A stretch of 64,000 nt of DNA. Origin: Trichoplax sp. H2. Taxonomy: Eukaryota; Placozoa; Uniplacotomia; Trichoplacea. Position numbers and translations under genes: made by a program. Each line of letters begins with the position of its first letter. Position 1 is the stretch's first letter. Positions 1 through 12,666 of this stretch are shown here, one piece after another. The stretch covers positions 186,001-250,000 of the forward strand of contig NOWV01000054.1 of assembly GCA_003344405.1 (NCBI GenBank), given 5' to 3'. The notes below the pieces were generated by a model. It ran no database searches. It was given only the letters and a program-made list of their open reading frames with translations, and was not told the DNA's origin.

Positions 1-46
1 ATCATTCACTGTCGCTTGCCGCTAGCTTTTATTCGAGATAGAAAGG

Positions 47-1554
47 ATGCATTTAGATTCAGGTTCAGATTCAGGTACAGATTCAGGAAGTGATTCAAGC
101 TCAGATTCAAGTACAAACTTCACTGCAGATTCAAGCCATGATTCAAGCTCTGATTCTGATTCTGATTCTCAACGACCGCCGCCTCTTTCAAATACAAAGA
201 TCAAATCCATGCTAGAAATAATGGTTGGAGTTCAGCCTCAAGTTATCATCGATATTAAAGAGTTACAAAGCTTTGTTGACAGAAATTATTTAATTAAGAT
301 AAATTATAGTGGTATGTTAGAGTCTGCCTTTGCAGCTGATAATACTTCAGCAGACGAAGAATCAAGTACGATAGTGCAGGATAATGCCAGTCAACGTTAT
401 GTCTTGAAAATTTTAAATAGTAGTGATAGCCGAAATATCAATACAGCACTCGCTAGATTACACGCCATGAAATATTTGTATTCTCTTGGTATTAAGTGTT
501 GCAATCCAATGACATTATTAGACGGTGAGCTGACGCTCAAATTACACCTACCAGTGCAGGAAGTGGATGATGCTGATGATAGAGAAACTACTAGAGAGTA
601 TATTGCTTACTTAATGAATTATGTAGAAGGTGAAATACTGTCCAAAGTTGAGCCAAACCTTGATATATTTTGCAAAGTTGGAAAATATGCGGCTGTCCTA
701 GATGGGCATTTGCAGGTGAACTATTACTAGTTGATTTGAATAGCTTGAAATAATTAAGTTACCAAGAAGCAAATTTGAAATTGTAAATAAAACTCGTACG
801 GTACTGTATATGTATTAGATATTTTTCCTGTAGAACGGTACTTGTTCACAGAAACTGCTGATGCACTCATTTTGTGCAGCTTTTCTGTGACTTAATTGAC
901 GTTGGATTGCAGCTAATTGAAAATGATTTGATTTTGCAGTCTTTTTCAGACGATCATTTAAAGAATTACCACGGTATGTGGTCGCTTAAGAGTTTCCTAA
1001 AGCTAGATAAATATCTGCGTTATTGTCCAAGGAGTAAAAGAAGATTTTTGAAGTGCATTTACCATTATTGTTACAAATTTTTCAAAACAGAGGTTCCAAA
1101 TCTACGAACAGCAGTCATTCACAATGATCTAAACGATGATAATCTTTTGATAAAATTAAATACGCATACAAATTCATATGATATTGCTGGAGTCATCGAT
1201 TTCGGCGATGTTGACCACACGACATTAATTTTTGAATTAGCAATTTTAATCATTCACATGATGGTTACATGTAATGATAATCCTATCGAATTGGCTGGAC
1301 ATATTATCTCAAGTTATCATTCAGTGTTACCGTTGACTAAAGTAGAATATAATGGATTATACATGGTGGCGCTGGCTAGATTAGTTCAAGTAATTGTGCT
1401 ATCAGAGTACGAGCATAAACATAGCCCCGATAACGACTATGTCATGTATCAATATGATGCGTTTTGGTCACTACTAAGGTTACTATGGTCTACTTCAGAA
1501 GAATCTGTATACCAGACTTGGAACAAAATCATCAATTGCAATTTTGATGTCTAG
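47..1554 (+). CDS. HYKK: Hydroxylysine kinase (aminoglycoside phosphotransferase-fold)
   Basis: Exons 47-715 and 940-1554 join in phase 0 across a GT-AG intron, giving about 427 residues including a long N-terminal tail. The family phosphorylates 5-hydroxylysine with GTP in lysine and collagen catabolism, in the cytosol or mitochondrion. The second exon carries the Brenner-type catalytic loop HNDLNDDN and the metal-binding IDFGD motif, spaced as in human HYKK (AGPHD1). The VGKYAAVLDGHLQ end of exon 1 aligns with the family's conserved helix just before the splice. ORF reading alone splits the gene in two; the second piece's apparent start lies in the intron. Unusual: residues 4-41 are almost wholly Ser/Asp from an imperfect GATTCA-type repeat, absent from the human protein. 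The start is the first ATG after a 46-base leader at the window edge, so an upstream exon cannot be excluded. Confidence 0.88.
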
Positions 1555-3094
1555 GTGTGATATATTCGCCTATTGTTTATTTAGGATCTATAATTCTGGA
1601 TTTATTAGTTTGTGAGATAGGCTTACGAATGTCATAGATAATTCGACAGTCAATTTTTTACATATGGTACCTTGACAAATGTTGATTATACATAGTAATA
1701 ACACGCGTACATTCATCTGTCTATAATGGCTGAAAGTTTTATCCTCGATATTAGAATATAATCTTGATACTTTTTAATAAGGCATGATAAATGTTAAAGA
1801 ATTTATGATTTTAGGCAGATTAACTTTTGGTAAGAACTATTTTAAAGTAGATGATTCTATTATTTGAAGATTTAATGGCATAGATCTTAATACTACTAAC
1901 TCATTTTGAGAAAACACTACTAGACAATAAGCCTAGCCTATTCTGTTGATAGCAGATTCTCGGTATAGCTTATAAATCGTGCAAGATACTCATTGAACGG
2001 TTTAGATATATAAGATATAATTCCAACTTTAGATTCAATTTTGAGATAGGCAATGGAGATATATTAAGCTGGTTGATAACATATCATATTCATATTTTTC
2101 TTATTCGAAACAATTTTTTTTCTGCAAATGAAATGTGCTTAATAAATGTGAACCGACTGATTATATATTAATAAATGACTCAAGTACAAGCCAACGGATA
2201 TAAGTGTTTGAATCTATTTAACTTTCAGTTAATTCACGTTATAATGTGCACTATAATGAATGGTTTGCGTACGCTATCGATATATAAGTGTCTTTTCCTT
2301 ATACGAATATACTGTATGTGATTGGATATGCATCTATTACTTGTAGAGATTTGTAAACGAGAATGTGCTGTGCCTAACATTAATAACATGTGTAAACGCT
2401 GCTATAGTATGATGCAGGTTCTGTATGCGTAGTGCTTACTAATGTGGTACTCAATCCTCCTCCTTGATAGACTTTATATGGTAATTCAGTAATAATGAAA
2501 ATAGAAATATACACTGCATCATTACATGTTAGACTAGCATAAATACCCTATTTACTTATTAATACACCCTTTACTGCAGTCAGTGATACACTGGTAAATA
2601 CTGACTATCGTTTTAATGCGAATCAGGCAATTTTAATCTATGCTGATATTGAAGTAGAATATGTTGAATAAAGTTTCCAGAACTTTAGCTAGAGTTGCTT
2701 ATTTTTTTCGGCGGAACCTGTGCTATTAGTCTTAGTTGCTGCACTTTTATTATAAATATGAATGACTTTCTGGTACTAAACGCTATGTAATGGTAAAATG
2801 ATAGAGAAACAATATTCTTGGTGGCATAGTTTTGTTTTCGCCATTTCTAGCCATTTTAATACAATTTTACATATGTGGCATAAACTTGTAATATAAAATT
2901 CCTTCTAGATCATTTTAGGTACCATAATAATGTAAGGGGTCTTCTTACGGTATGCAATACTTCAGTTTTAAATAAGAAAACGCGTTACTTTGTCGATATA
3001 ACAAGTTCTAAACTTTCATCGCTGTAATAGAGCGGGGGTTATTACTATGTGTATGATAATTTAATAGGATTAAGCTATATTTACGCAGAATCTT
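1555..3094. other. Intergenic, AT-rich, no gene seen
   Basis: No open frame with coding character, no recognisable RNA gene and no strong repeat was seen. The beginning should contain the HYKK 3' UTR, but no AATAAA lies close to the stop codon. Confidence 0.5.
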
Positions 3095-3620
3095 CTAACA
3101 GTATCGTTTATGGAAATATGTGTATATGCAATGGACGTACTCTCGTTGTGCAGGTGTATTTTGATGACTGTAACATATAGCAACAATGCTGCCATTGTGA
3201 TGTACAGACATTATTATGTCTGGATCAGTACAAATGTGATTGAAAAACTTTGCAGATAACTGAATAAAATCGTCGTCGATCTTTGATACTATTATGGTCC
3301 ACTGCAAGAAGAGCGCTGAACTATGATTAGTACTGGAGACTACATAGCAACTTGGATTTAGCATGAAACTTTCAATAAATGAATCAATGTTAATTTTTGA
3401 AGGCGATATACTGGCTTTTAGCATAGTAGCTACGTAGAGCTTTGTACTTTATACTAATTTACGTGTATCTGCAAGTTCAGTAAATAATTGTTGCGGGCTT
3501 AAATTAACTACAAATCTAATATCAAACTTGCCCTCTTCAGCATTTGCCTTAAAAGTTGACGGTGAGCGATTACCACGAGGCCACCGACAGCGTATATTTC
3601 TGAATAGACTAAAGCCAAAA
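3095..3620 (-). CDS. Candidate 3' exons of an unrecognised minus-strand gene
   Basis: A 109-codon frame ends at 3095. It can be joined upstream (higher coordinates) to a second open stretch of about 3464-3620 through a donor-like GTAAAT and an acceptor TACGTAG near 3432, in matching phase. Together they give about 150 residues with ordinary composition and several Cys and His, ending HKRYC. No ATG lies in frame at the 5' side before a stop near 3655, so this would be the C-terminal part of a gene whose other exons I could not find between 3.65 and 5.8 kb. I do not recognise the family. It could also be chance ORF sequence. Confidence 0.3.
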
Positions 3621-3659
3621 TTCCAAGTTTTACTTAATTTTAATCAATTTATAGTTTGG

Positions 3660-5820
3660 CTGGGCAAATTCGAATTATAATTACTTAGATGAGACTATGA
3701 CATCATTCTGTTGCTTATATAAATGTGTACAAAATGACTCAATTAGTTATTATACTGTATATCGTACTTTCGTAAATTTTTAGTTAAACTATCAAAACAA
3801 AAAGTATATTGCAGCTACCTCACAAGCAATTCTGTAGCAAGTACAGGCTTGTTTTCCTGCTGCAGTATAGCTATTATTAATGTAATTTAGTGGCTGATTC
3901 TGCTATAAAGTCTTAGTAATGCTCCATGTATAGCAGTCAATTCTTGAATTATATCATCGTTAAATAAATTATAAGACAACACAATAAGCATTGTTATTGT
4001 TGATCTCATTAGAACCAATTAAAAAAGGAATGTAAACTCTGTTACTATTTTGTAACTAGTATCATTCTGATGTACTCTATAGTGCCATGAATTACTCAGA
4101 ATCTATACAGATTTCTAGTAATTTCTAGTAGCTTATGAAGTACAGCACAATATTGACTTCTACATATAATTTTACACTAGAATACAAGAATACATTTATA
4201 TAAATTCTTAATATTAATTTTTGCACCGTATTTATTGTTTGGCACAAGTTGTAAGTTTAATACATTGTAACTATTGCCCCCAGTTTTTTTAATTTTAAAT
4301 AACAATTAGCATCATATGGGATGAATGCGCGCGAATATGCTACGTGAATGAGTTACAAGTAAGTTATTATTAGCGTATGCAAGGCTATTTCAATTCGAGA
4401 GACTGCATTGTTTAAATATTACAGTTATGTAGTTGAGATAAACGTTGCTAATATCGTGTGGAAATTCTAGCGTAAGCCCAAGATTTATTTCCTAAGTAAC
4501 GATTTAATTTACGCAAGATTTGGGAGTTGAGAAATAATCAGATCAAATTACAACAAAGTGCTTTAGCTTATCAGCTATTATTTCGACTTATTATGCCAAG
4601 TTAGATCATTCTATCGTTGCTATATTTTTACGTCACTACAAACTATCCAAAATTTAGCTCTGATATCGTATTATTATTGTATTGACTCATAGATATTAAA
4701 ATAAATGATACAATTTTATTATCGGCGTATTTCTAGCGGTGAGAAATAATCTTCGTTTGATTTATGCCTATTCTATTTTTAAAATTATTTATTATGTATG
4801 TAATTTTCTGAATGTATTTATGTGAAACAGAGGTGATTAGCCAAAATTGATCTTATTGGAATACATTTGTTTTGTTACTTAACTCAGAAAACTTCATTTG
4901 TCGAGAAATTACGTTGTAATTTAATAATATTTCAAGCTCCGTATATTTTAGTCTTTGGTGATAAACTAAGAGATTGATTGCTATGGAAATATGTGCCTAT
5001 ACTGATATATATCGTGCGAATATTTTGGCAATACGACGCGTCTACGAGTCTATGTATGCGAAAAATATAATAAACAGCTATAGAGTTAGGAGCTTATTTA
5101 TGAAATTTCTTGATCTACATTAGTTATGACCTGAGTAGAAATGCACATTTAAGATATTGTGAAATTAGTAGAAAATTACCTACCATTAATAATATAACAT
5201 TGACATGGAAATTAACAATTCATGCTATCAGGATTAATCCATGGATTGTTCTTTTCTACTTTGTAACTTAACAACTGTTATTGTCATTATTTTTGATCCA
5301 TTTTGTCAATAAATATCTAGGTGTAGTAAATTCATTATTAAAAACCGACTCCCATTTTTTTATTCGGTATCCAATCATCATTTTATATGCAATTTATAAT
5401 AATTGAATTTTGGGATCATTTTAATATTTCAATAGTATCGCTTGAAAAATACTATAAAGGACAATGAATGACCTTTTATTATGGGATAACATTTATCAAT
5501 TCTATCTAACAATTAATCCTAACATTAATAAGTCATTGGTAGCTACTGTTTATTATTATAATTTATTACATTTAAGTTGATCAATATTTTAAGCATAAAT
5601 TTCATTGTATAAGAATAAATTGAGGTGCTAGGTTGCAGATGTTATTTTAAGCCTGCTATAAGTAGGATCGTTGTAGGCGTAATCGCTTATTGGCGTTAAA
5701 TTTATAATAGAAACACTTTGAAACTAGAGTCAAACTGAAAGCAGCTTTTCTTATTTATAATATTGCCAATTAGGGTAGCGTTATTATAAAGAAAGGAGTT
5801 TACGCTATTTAGCATATAGT
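3660..5820. other. Intergenic, no gene resolved
   Basis: The stretch is AT-rich and dense in stops in all frames. Upstream exons of the minus-strand candidate at 3.1-3.6 kb and the promoter of the membrane-protein gene starting at 5825 should lie here, but no exon can be supported from the sequence. Confidence 0.45.
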
Positions 5821-5824
5821 CTTG

Positions 5825-8800
5825 ATGGAAGGACTGCGTAATCTTTACAGGACAATTTTTCATAACATGAAGAAAAATTTGTATTATGTGATACTTTTTT
5901 ATTATTTTATACTTGTAATATTAACTGCAAGATGCGACTGCAGCTTTATTCATCAAAAAAGATCAGAAGTATCGAACTTTCACTTGGACAAGCTGATCGG
6001 GAGAGAAACTGGTAAGTGGCTGTGTCAAATTCATGACGAAGAATTCGATTTCATATCAGTTAGTTAGCGGTACTGTAAAATTTTTTAATGAAGTTCGCCA
6101 AATATGGTGTAGCTCTAAACTTAGTCTTACTTAATTTGTTAGCCCACTAATGTAATAGAGGCGGGAATAGATATTGATAAATTTTTCCTGCATAAAATAG
6201 TTTGATTTTTCGCTAGTTATTTCTTTACAACTACAACCTTCAACCAATATTATTTATACTATGTAACTTACAAGACTCCGGAAATATAATTTGTTTTAAA
6301 TGTCACGTCGACATTTTGGCTGTGAGCATATTCTAAATTATCTATCAATTATCGTTATTCATCTGGATAGACATTAACAATCAGTTCTACTAATAATGAC
6401 TTCTATAAATGTTGACTGTAAATTGTTTATTATGTACCGTAACTTTCGATGGGATGTATCAACTTTCTTACTTGTCGTGAAATAGTTTTAGCTATTTAAA
6501 GTCTGTTTGATTAATGATCAACTTCGATTGTGCCTGTCGTAGGTGCATTAAATTTCCGAAATTTTGATTCATGCCAAAGGCTATTAGATGATATGCAAAA
6601 CTTGGTGACTTTATCCAAGCAAATATATCATCACGACCGCTCATTAAATGCATTGCTTGATACTAATTTGCTGTTACCATGGTAAGAAATTAGTCATTCG
6701 CTTTCTACTTAATCCTGTTTTCCACTCTATTTTTCCTCCTATTTCTGAACATAAAGATTATGGAACTATTATTCTATATTTTATATTTGATGGAAATAAT
6801 CTGGTTTAGTAGCAGTAAAGAAATTATACATAGTCAATGAAAACCTAATTGTAGAATTGCTTTACCAAAACCAGAACTTACTGTTATTTTGATATTATTA
6901 AAGGCTTGGAGTTTGTCGATTATTTGATACTCACTTTGAAATAGTTTAATCTATATAGTACTTGCATAACGTCATAGATGGCATATTCTACCTTTAAAAA
7001 AGTTGTAAAATTCTTGCTAGTTTTTGACAGAACAAAAAGATTCACTCAATTGCAAGTAGAAATAGAATTTAGGAAACTAAGTTCCTGTAGTATCTTACTG
7101 GGCTAATTTTATAGGGTCTATCTCAATCATTTAAGATGGGAGTTACAAAATTTCTTAAATTTATTTATAAGCATTATTACTTTAAACCCAAACATTAGCG
7201 CCAGTTAGCCTTATATTCGAATGATGGCTCATTCGATGACCATGACCATTATCCAAAAGATTAAGTAAATGCATATAATCTTTTCAACTGAAAGAAATTA
7301 CTCAAAAAATATCATTCTATTGCAAAAGCCGTACCCTAAACTATTAATACATGGTCAGTTAAGTGGCAGAAATAAAGTTTAACATCATAGTATTTGGTAA
7401 TAAATTTGCAACTGCTTATAGCAAAATGCGGTATCGTCTTCAGATACTGCGATTAGTGTTTTACTCTATGATACCATTTAGAAGTGAAAGTTGGGTGACC
7501 TCTACCACTCTCTTTCTTATAAAAGAAAGCAATTAAATATAGAATTAGGTTGCAATATCTTCTGTGGTATACTTTGGTTTATAAATAGTTCAAGGTATTA
7601 CATAGACTTAGCTTGAATACAGTTTAAAAGTTGTCTTTCCAAGCATTCCTGTTATATATCTATTGAATTAATGATAATGCATTCGCGTTGATTACTTCAG
7701 CGTCTTATAACATAAATTTGAGCATATAATTTTAATTGATATCAAATGAAAAAACAATTCTTTTAGTAATAAACAAACTGAAATTATTGTATAAACATCT
7801 AAGACTGGATAAAGATATTAAGATTATACGGTTAATGAGATTGCTACATTTTTATCTAATTATTTAGCTCTCAGGAATCAGAAACAGATGTAAAGATTCA
7901 GAATCCCACAGTTACCGCTAGAATAATAACCTACTTAGACGTTCTATCAAATAAGAATGCTGCTTTACCATTGGATTCAAGTTAGTAGAAATTATATCAA
8001 TTGTAGAATGTAATTAAATATTGTTATTATTATTCTTATGAAATAGTTCTTGAAATTAGAGAGTTTCTTGCTCCTATTTATACAACTATGCCTAATTTTT
8101 GTTTAGTTATTTAAGTATGATCGTGTCTTTTGTACATTCTTATGATATATAGGTGTATGGAAATGCTTAAGTAAATGTTTCAAGGTACTGTTTTATTTAT
8201 TTAATCTTGTATTACAATAAAACTTAGTCAGAAATGCTTACCTTTGTTATAAACTAATATTTATATTCTTTTCTATTGATTCTATGCTACTTATGGATAA
8301 TAATCTCGATACAGTGGAAAATAATTCTGTTGGGGTTGACTAAACTAAGACGTCATGACGAAAAACCGGCCTCTAGTGAAAATATTTATGATCAGTGTTG
8401 TCAGATAATTGATTCATTACAGTATAATTATTTTCAGTACCTCTATCAACAACGTAAAAATTTTGATGGCAGCGTGAATCTATTTCAGGAAGAATCGCAT
8501 AGCTACATACATCGCATGGCCGATAGAAAATTATTTAATAAATTCGCTAGGAGTCTCGTTCCATTTCGCGACCCAATATGTGCAAGTAATTCTGTGTCCA
8601 TATCAAGTTCGACTATGATTAGCCAGCCTATGGCAACAACTGCACAAGATATTTTCAATCAAGTTAGAGCTTCCACATTAAATGTAGCAACAGCAAAGCA
8701 TCGATATACGACTGAGACTTTATATTTATCCAAATTGCATGCAAAACGAGATATAAGAACTACACATAGGAATATAGATGAACTATACTCAGACCAGCAT

Positions 8801-10147
8801 GATTCTAAAATCGTTCACGCTCTCCCATCAACAACACATCAGTTAGAAAAGGTAAACGTTGAATTAATATCTGCTAATAGGCTTCAGAAATCGAATCCTC
8901 TTAATCAACAGCAGATAGAAAAATCGCAGCCTATATTTAAGGTTATTTACGATGAACAAGAAGCAAATATCAATTCTTCCGAAGCTTTTACAAGTACATT
9001 CTGGGATTTCCGATCTACAATTATGGATATGAGTGATTATGACATTCCTATGGAAATGATAGAGATAGCTACTAAATTCGAATTGATATCTGATCATTAT
9101 AATACTTATTCTATTTCCAATAGTCTAGATTATTCAAGTGTTAGACGCACAACAGAGACCATAGTAGATCGCACTGCGGTATTGCAAACGACATTATTAT
9201 CAGAATATTATTTTACCGGGGAAAGCTCTACTAGTGTCTTGAAAACGTCAGTTTTATCTACGAATCCTGTGATAATGTCTACCGCAGAAGTTGTTACGAC
9301 ATTGTTTTCAGATGCTATAACAGTTTCGCAATTATCACTGACTCCTGCTATTTCCTCAAGCTCGACTTTATCTATTACATCATCACAATCTACACCATCA
9401 ATGGATACATCTTTGCAATATCCTCAGTTTATAATATCTTTTGGTCATGATTGTGGTTCCGTTTATCAGACTATATTTAAATTTGCTATCAGCGTTAAAC
9501 AAGCTCTGTCTAAACTTCTGCAAGTGCCGATATTATCACTGACTGTACAGGAAGCTAGGTGCAATCCTTTTGAAGTTATAATAACCGGCAGTGTCTATAA
9601 TTACGGCCAGGTTATAGATATGAGCAATAAGTTAAATTATGAAATTCAACATCATGGCTTAATAGTATTATACAATCAAGCTAATTATACAGCATTGAAT
9701 GCTAGTGTTACTTGGTATTCGTCAGTATTTACTCCCAATATACCCGAAACTACTAGTCCGCCAACAACCAACCTTGTACCTTTGGCTATTACACTGGGTT
9801 CTCTGGGTGTTATTTGCCTCGTAGGAGTTATTGTATTTTGTCTACGTGTTAATATTAAGCTAAGTACTATATGTCGATGCTTAAACTTAAGTCATCGGAG
9901 AAAAAATGCATCGCCTTTTGGTGGAGAAAGTGATAATCCGTTACAAAATTTTACTTCTATTGTTTCATCTAGCCGTATCAACAAAAATTTTGAGGAAATG
10001 GATGAAATATCAGAAATAGAACCTTTACATAGCAATGTTAATATTCCAAAAACGATCATCACTTCACCTAGTCTACATGTCTTCGTTGATCCTATATTAG
10101 AGGATTCAGCTGAAGAAGAGGCAGGAGCAAATATAACTAGGATGTGA
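5825..10147 (+). CDS. Mucin-like single-pass membrane protein, family unknown
   Basis: Five exons join in phase: 5825-6011, 6543-6681, 7868-7980, 8153-8184 (a 32-nt microexon) and 8315-10147, for about 767 residues. The first exon encodes a hydrophobic segment (about residues 18-37) that looks like a signal peptide or anchor. The large last exon has a Ser/Thr-rich stretch, a module of about 95 residues with two Cys and NYT/NAS glycosylation sites, a Pro/Thr stalk, one membrane segment (about residues 643-668) and an acidic cytoplasmic tail of about 100 residues. This suggests a type I cell-surface receptor or adhesion protein. The module before the membrane has a SEA-like look (ITGSVYNYG strand) but I cannot assign it. 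The microexon and the 8315 acceptor are the weakest parts. Function unknown. Confidence 0.65.
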
Positions 10148-10190
10148 AACAACAATAAGTGTTCTTATAATTTTTACGATTCATCTTGTA

Positions 10191-10196
10191 AATAAA
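10191..10196 (+). terminator. Poly(A) signal AATAAA of the membrane-protein gene
   Basis: A canonical AATAAA lies 44 bases after the TGA stop at 10147, followed by T-rich sequence. The distance is typical of a short metazoan 3' UTR. Confidence 0.5.
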
Positions 10197-10199
10197 TTG

Positions 10200-11498
10200 T
10201 TACGATATCCCTGGCAAAACCACTTTTGAAATAGCCTGTAAATTCGTAGAATAAGTGTTATAGTTTTCAGAGCAATTCTACTGGATTCAATGGATGTGAA
10301 AATTCTTAGAAGTATTTGAATGATATTTCTGTTTTTTTATGAAATGATTGATTTTACGTCTTGTAATCAATATAACAAAGAAATTAACACAGTAAATTGT
10401 GGTCCTACATCAGTATTTGCTACAAGTTAAGTAACAAAGAAACTTATTGCATACATCATGAAGTCTGCGCTACTAGTGTGCAAAAAATTTAAATGTACTA
10501 AAATTTAGGAGCGAAAGAATAATTTACGGCGCAGATTCTAAACTATAAATTTCAGATTAAATTTTGAAATATGATTTTTATAATTTTATATCGATTTGAG
10601 ATATACAGTATAGCGGCAGCATAAATAATCAATAAGTTAAAGAACTGTGTCTACATTTTAAAGGTAGCAATTTTACAGTAGTGCTATACCATATGCATTT
10701 TCAGAATTAATTTAAACAAATAGCATTTTTGAACTATATTAATCAACGTGACAGCTGGTTTTACCTATCAACTTAGAGAAATCAACAACGTCATGAAAAC
10801 TACGAGAAGTAGTGATATACATTGAAGCAGGAAATATTTCCATATAATCTCCGAATTTACTACCGAGTCATTGACTAAAAATACAATTTTCAAACGTTTG
10901 TTTATATATAGCGTTAGGAAAATTATGATTTACAGTTTCTGTTCTGGATTAAAGTCACTGCTAGTATTTCAGTAAAGATAAAAGAATTACAACAGATGTG
11001 AATGATTTCTTTAACGTACACAGTGATGCAAGCTCATCGCTACTTTCTTTTGAGTTTAATGTTGCGCTCAATAAAGTAGTTACAAAGCAGAAGTTCAAGG
11101 CTAATATACTCAATCTAGTTTCTGATTTTAAAGCATACTGTACAGACCCCAGTTCCCTGCCAATGTTAGCATCATACTTTTCTTGGATTTTATCATTAAC
11201 GCATATAGATACAGTGTGCAATTCTGAAGTCTATTATCCAGTGCCAGTCTGGAATGTTGTAAAATTGTGCAATAGATTATACTTTATTGCATTGAGTTTA
11301 ATTTGATTCCATCAGATTAATATCCATAAGCATTCTCGTTGTACAAACATTCAATACTGTAGTTAAATTAATTCAAATTCAGTTTGATGAATTCTTTTGT
11401 AGTTACAAAATTACCACAACGCTCTATTTAGTCAAAGTATAGAGCAATAGCACAGAATTGTATTTCGAGTATCGCCAATTTTGATTGACTGCCAAGTA
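10200..11498. other. Intergenic; one stretch open on both strands
   Basis: It is mostly AT-rich without a gene. About 10961-11306 is open on both strands (86 codons minus, 102 codons plus, with an acceptor-like TTACAACAG before the plus frame). Neither translation is recognised, and neither has a convincing start, donor or partner exon, so no gene is called. TTTATT at 11283-11288, AATAAA when read on the minus strand, could end the TIMM10B transcript about 210 bases past its stop. Confidence 0.4.
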
Positions 11499-12124
11499 TT
11501 ATTGTGTAGGAGGATTTGCTGTATTAGTTCCAGGAGATAAAAATGCCTGTTGAATTTGTTTGTCAGCTAATGGTCCATTTTCCGTAAATTGGTGCATGAA
11601 TCTGTTGTTGGCATTGATCATTTTCATTGTACACAAATTTATACATTGTTTCTGAAAGGAAAAGTGGAAATGGCTATACGGTTAATAAAGTGATCTATCT
11701 TTATGTTCTATTTCTACCATTACAGATCGATTAGAAAACTAGCTACTATGAATCTCATATTTGAAATATTAGAGTCACCTACAACATATCGCGAAGTTCT
11801 TTAGCTATTGTAGTGTTCATTACTATTTCATAATACTTACTTCATCATCATCTGTATTTCTGTATTTAAAATGGGTAATGCAGGAAGAAAAGCATTTTTC
11901 AGTAATAGCATTGTAGACTATTAAAAATTGTCGAAACTAGGGGGAGAAAAATACAATATTAATACCTGTACGACTATACTGTAACTATCACCCAAAATCC
12001 AACATTTTATCAAGCTATCTGCAATGACGTAGTCTCAAGCATGTTTTAGCTTAAGTTATTGGAAGATATTATTGTATCCATCATAATTATACAAAGAGTC
12101 ATCACTTACATCGGCAATATCCAT
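11499..12124 (-). CDS. TIMM10B: Small TIM chaperone, Tim10b/Tim9b type
   Basis: Three exons on the minus strand: 12110-12124 (15 nt), 11841-11936 and 11499-11651. All junctions are phase 0 with GTAAGT donors, giving 87 residues. The protein has the twin CX3C signature of small TIMs (CFSSC and CINLC, 19 residues apart). After the second motif, residues resembling human Tim10b KLIHSNHRLM (here KMINANNRFM) separate it from Tim9 and Tim10. The leading FRQFLIVYNAITEKCF also matches Tim10b. The family chaperones hydrophobic carrier precursors in the intermembrane space and docks them on the TIM22 inner-membrane translocase; the two Cys pairs form intramolecular disulfides. The tail after the core is short. 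It is divergent from NSDHL, with 542 bp between start codons. It is too fragmented for ORF calling. Confidence 0.9.
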
Positions 12125-12666
12125 CTCTATAATACAGTATATCAATTAATTTAATAAATGAGATAGAATAGCGTGCGATAATATTGGTAATGAAGGTCTT
12201 TCACAAGGGTCTAAGCATCCACATTTCCTCCATCCTCTCCTGCGATACTTTGCTTTACTACTGCAGCTTGGAAAATGGTGTTGGAAGTTGGAACACTTTG
12301 ACACTTGCATCGGTTGCATGCTGAATGCTGTACCGTATGTGCTACAGTACAAGGTACGGTAGCGTACAGTGCAGAGTACAGTACTCTACGGACTGTAACT
12401 ACTCTGTACTGCGCACTCACGGACTACTAACAAGTTTTTCTTTTAGTAGTCCCATGGTACTGTACACTGTACAGTAGAGTACTTTTAAAAGAGGCCACGC
12501 GCACGCCATTGACGAAAGCCTATCGAATGGAGTCATAGTGATCCAGTAGTATTTAGTATTCTGCACGGCAAGAGTGTCATAAGAGCTCGGCTTCTGCTCC
12601 AATTGATGATATATTATTATTATTAAACCAGCATATCGAGTATATCGATTACTTTATTTGTTGGAA
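12125..12666. promoter_or_regulatory. Divergent promoter region of TIMM10B and NSDHL, with palindromic repeats
   Basis: This 542-bp interval separates the two head-to-head start codons, so it must hold both promoters unless untranslated exons lie elsewhere. Its middle (about 12325-12480) is loaded with GTAC-centred words such as TACAGTAC, CAGTGCAG and TACTGTAC, and is richer in GC than the surroundings. I see no clear TATA box. Short ORFs here are by-products of the repeats. Confidence 0.5.
12325..12480. repeat. GTAC-palindrome cluster A
   Basis: Many overlapping partial copies of the self-complementary word GTACTGTACAGTAC occur here (for example AGTACAGTACT and CTGTACACTGTACAGTA). Being palindromic, the words read the same on both strands and could fold into small hairpins. 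The cluster sits in the TIMM10B/NSDHL divergent interval. Confidence 0.6.

Noticed and set aside
8864-10155. Minus-strand ORFs inside the membrane-protein gene
   Set aside because: They are shadows of the plus-strand coding exon, which has a membrane helix, glycosylation sites and consistent splicing.
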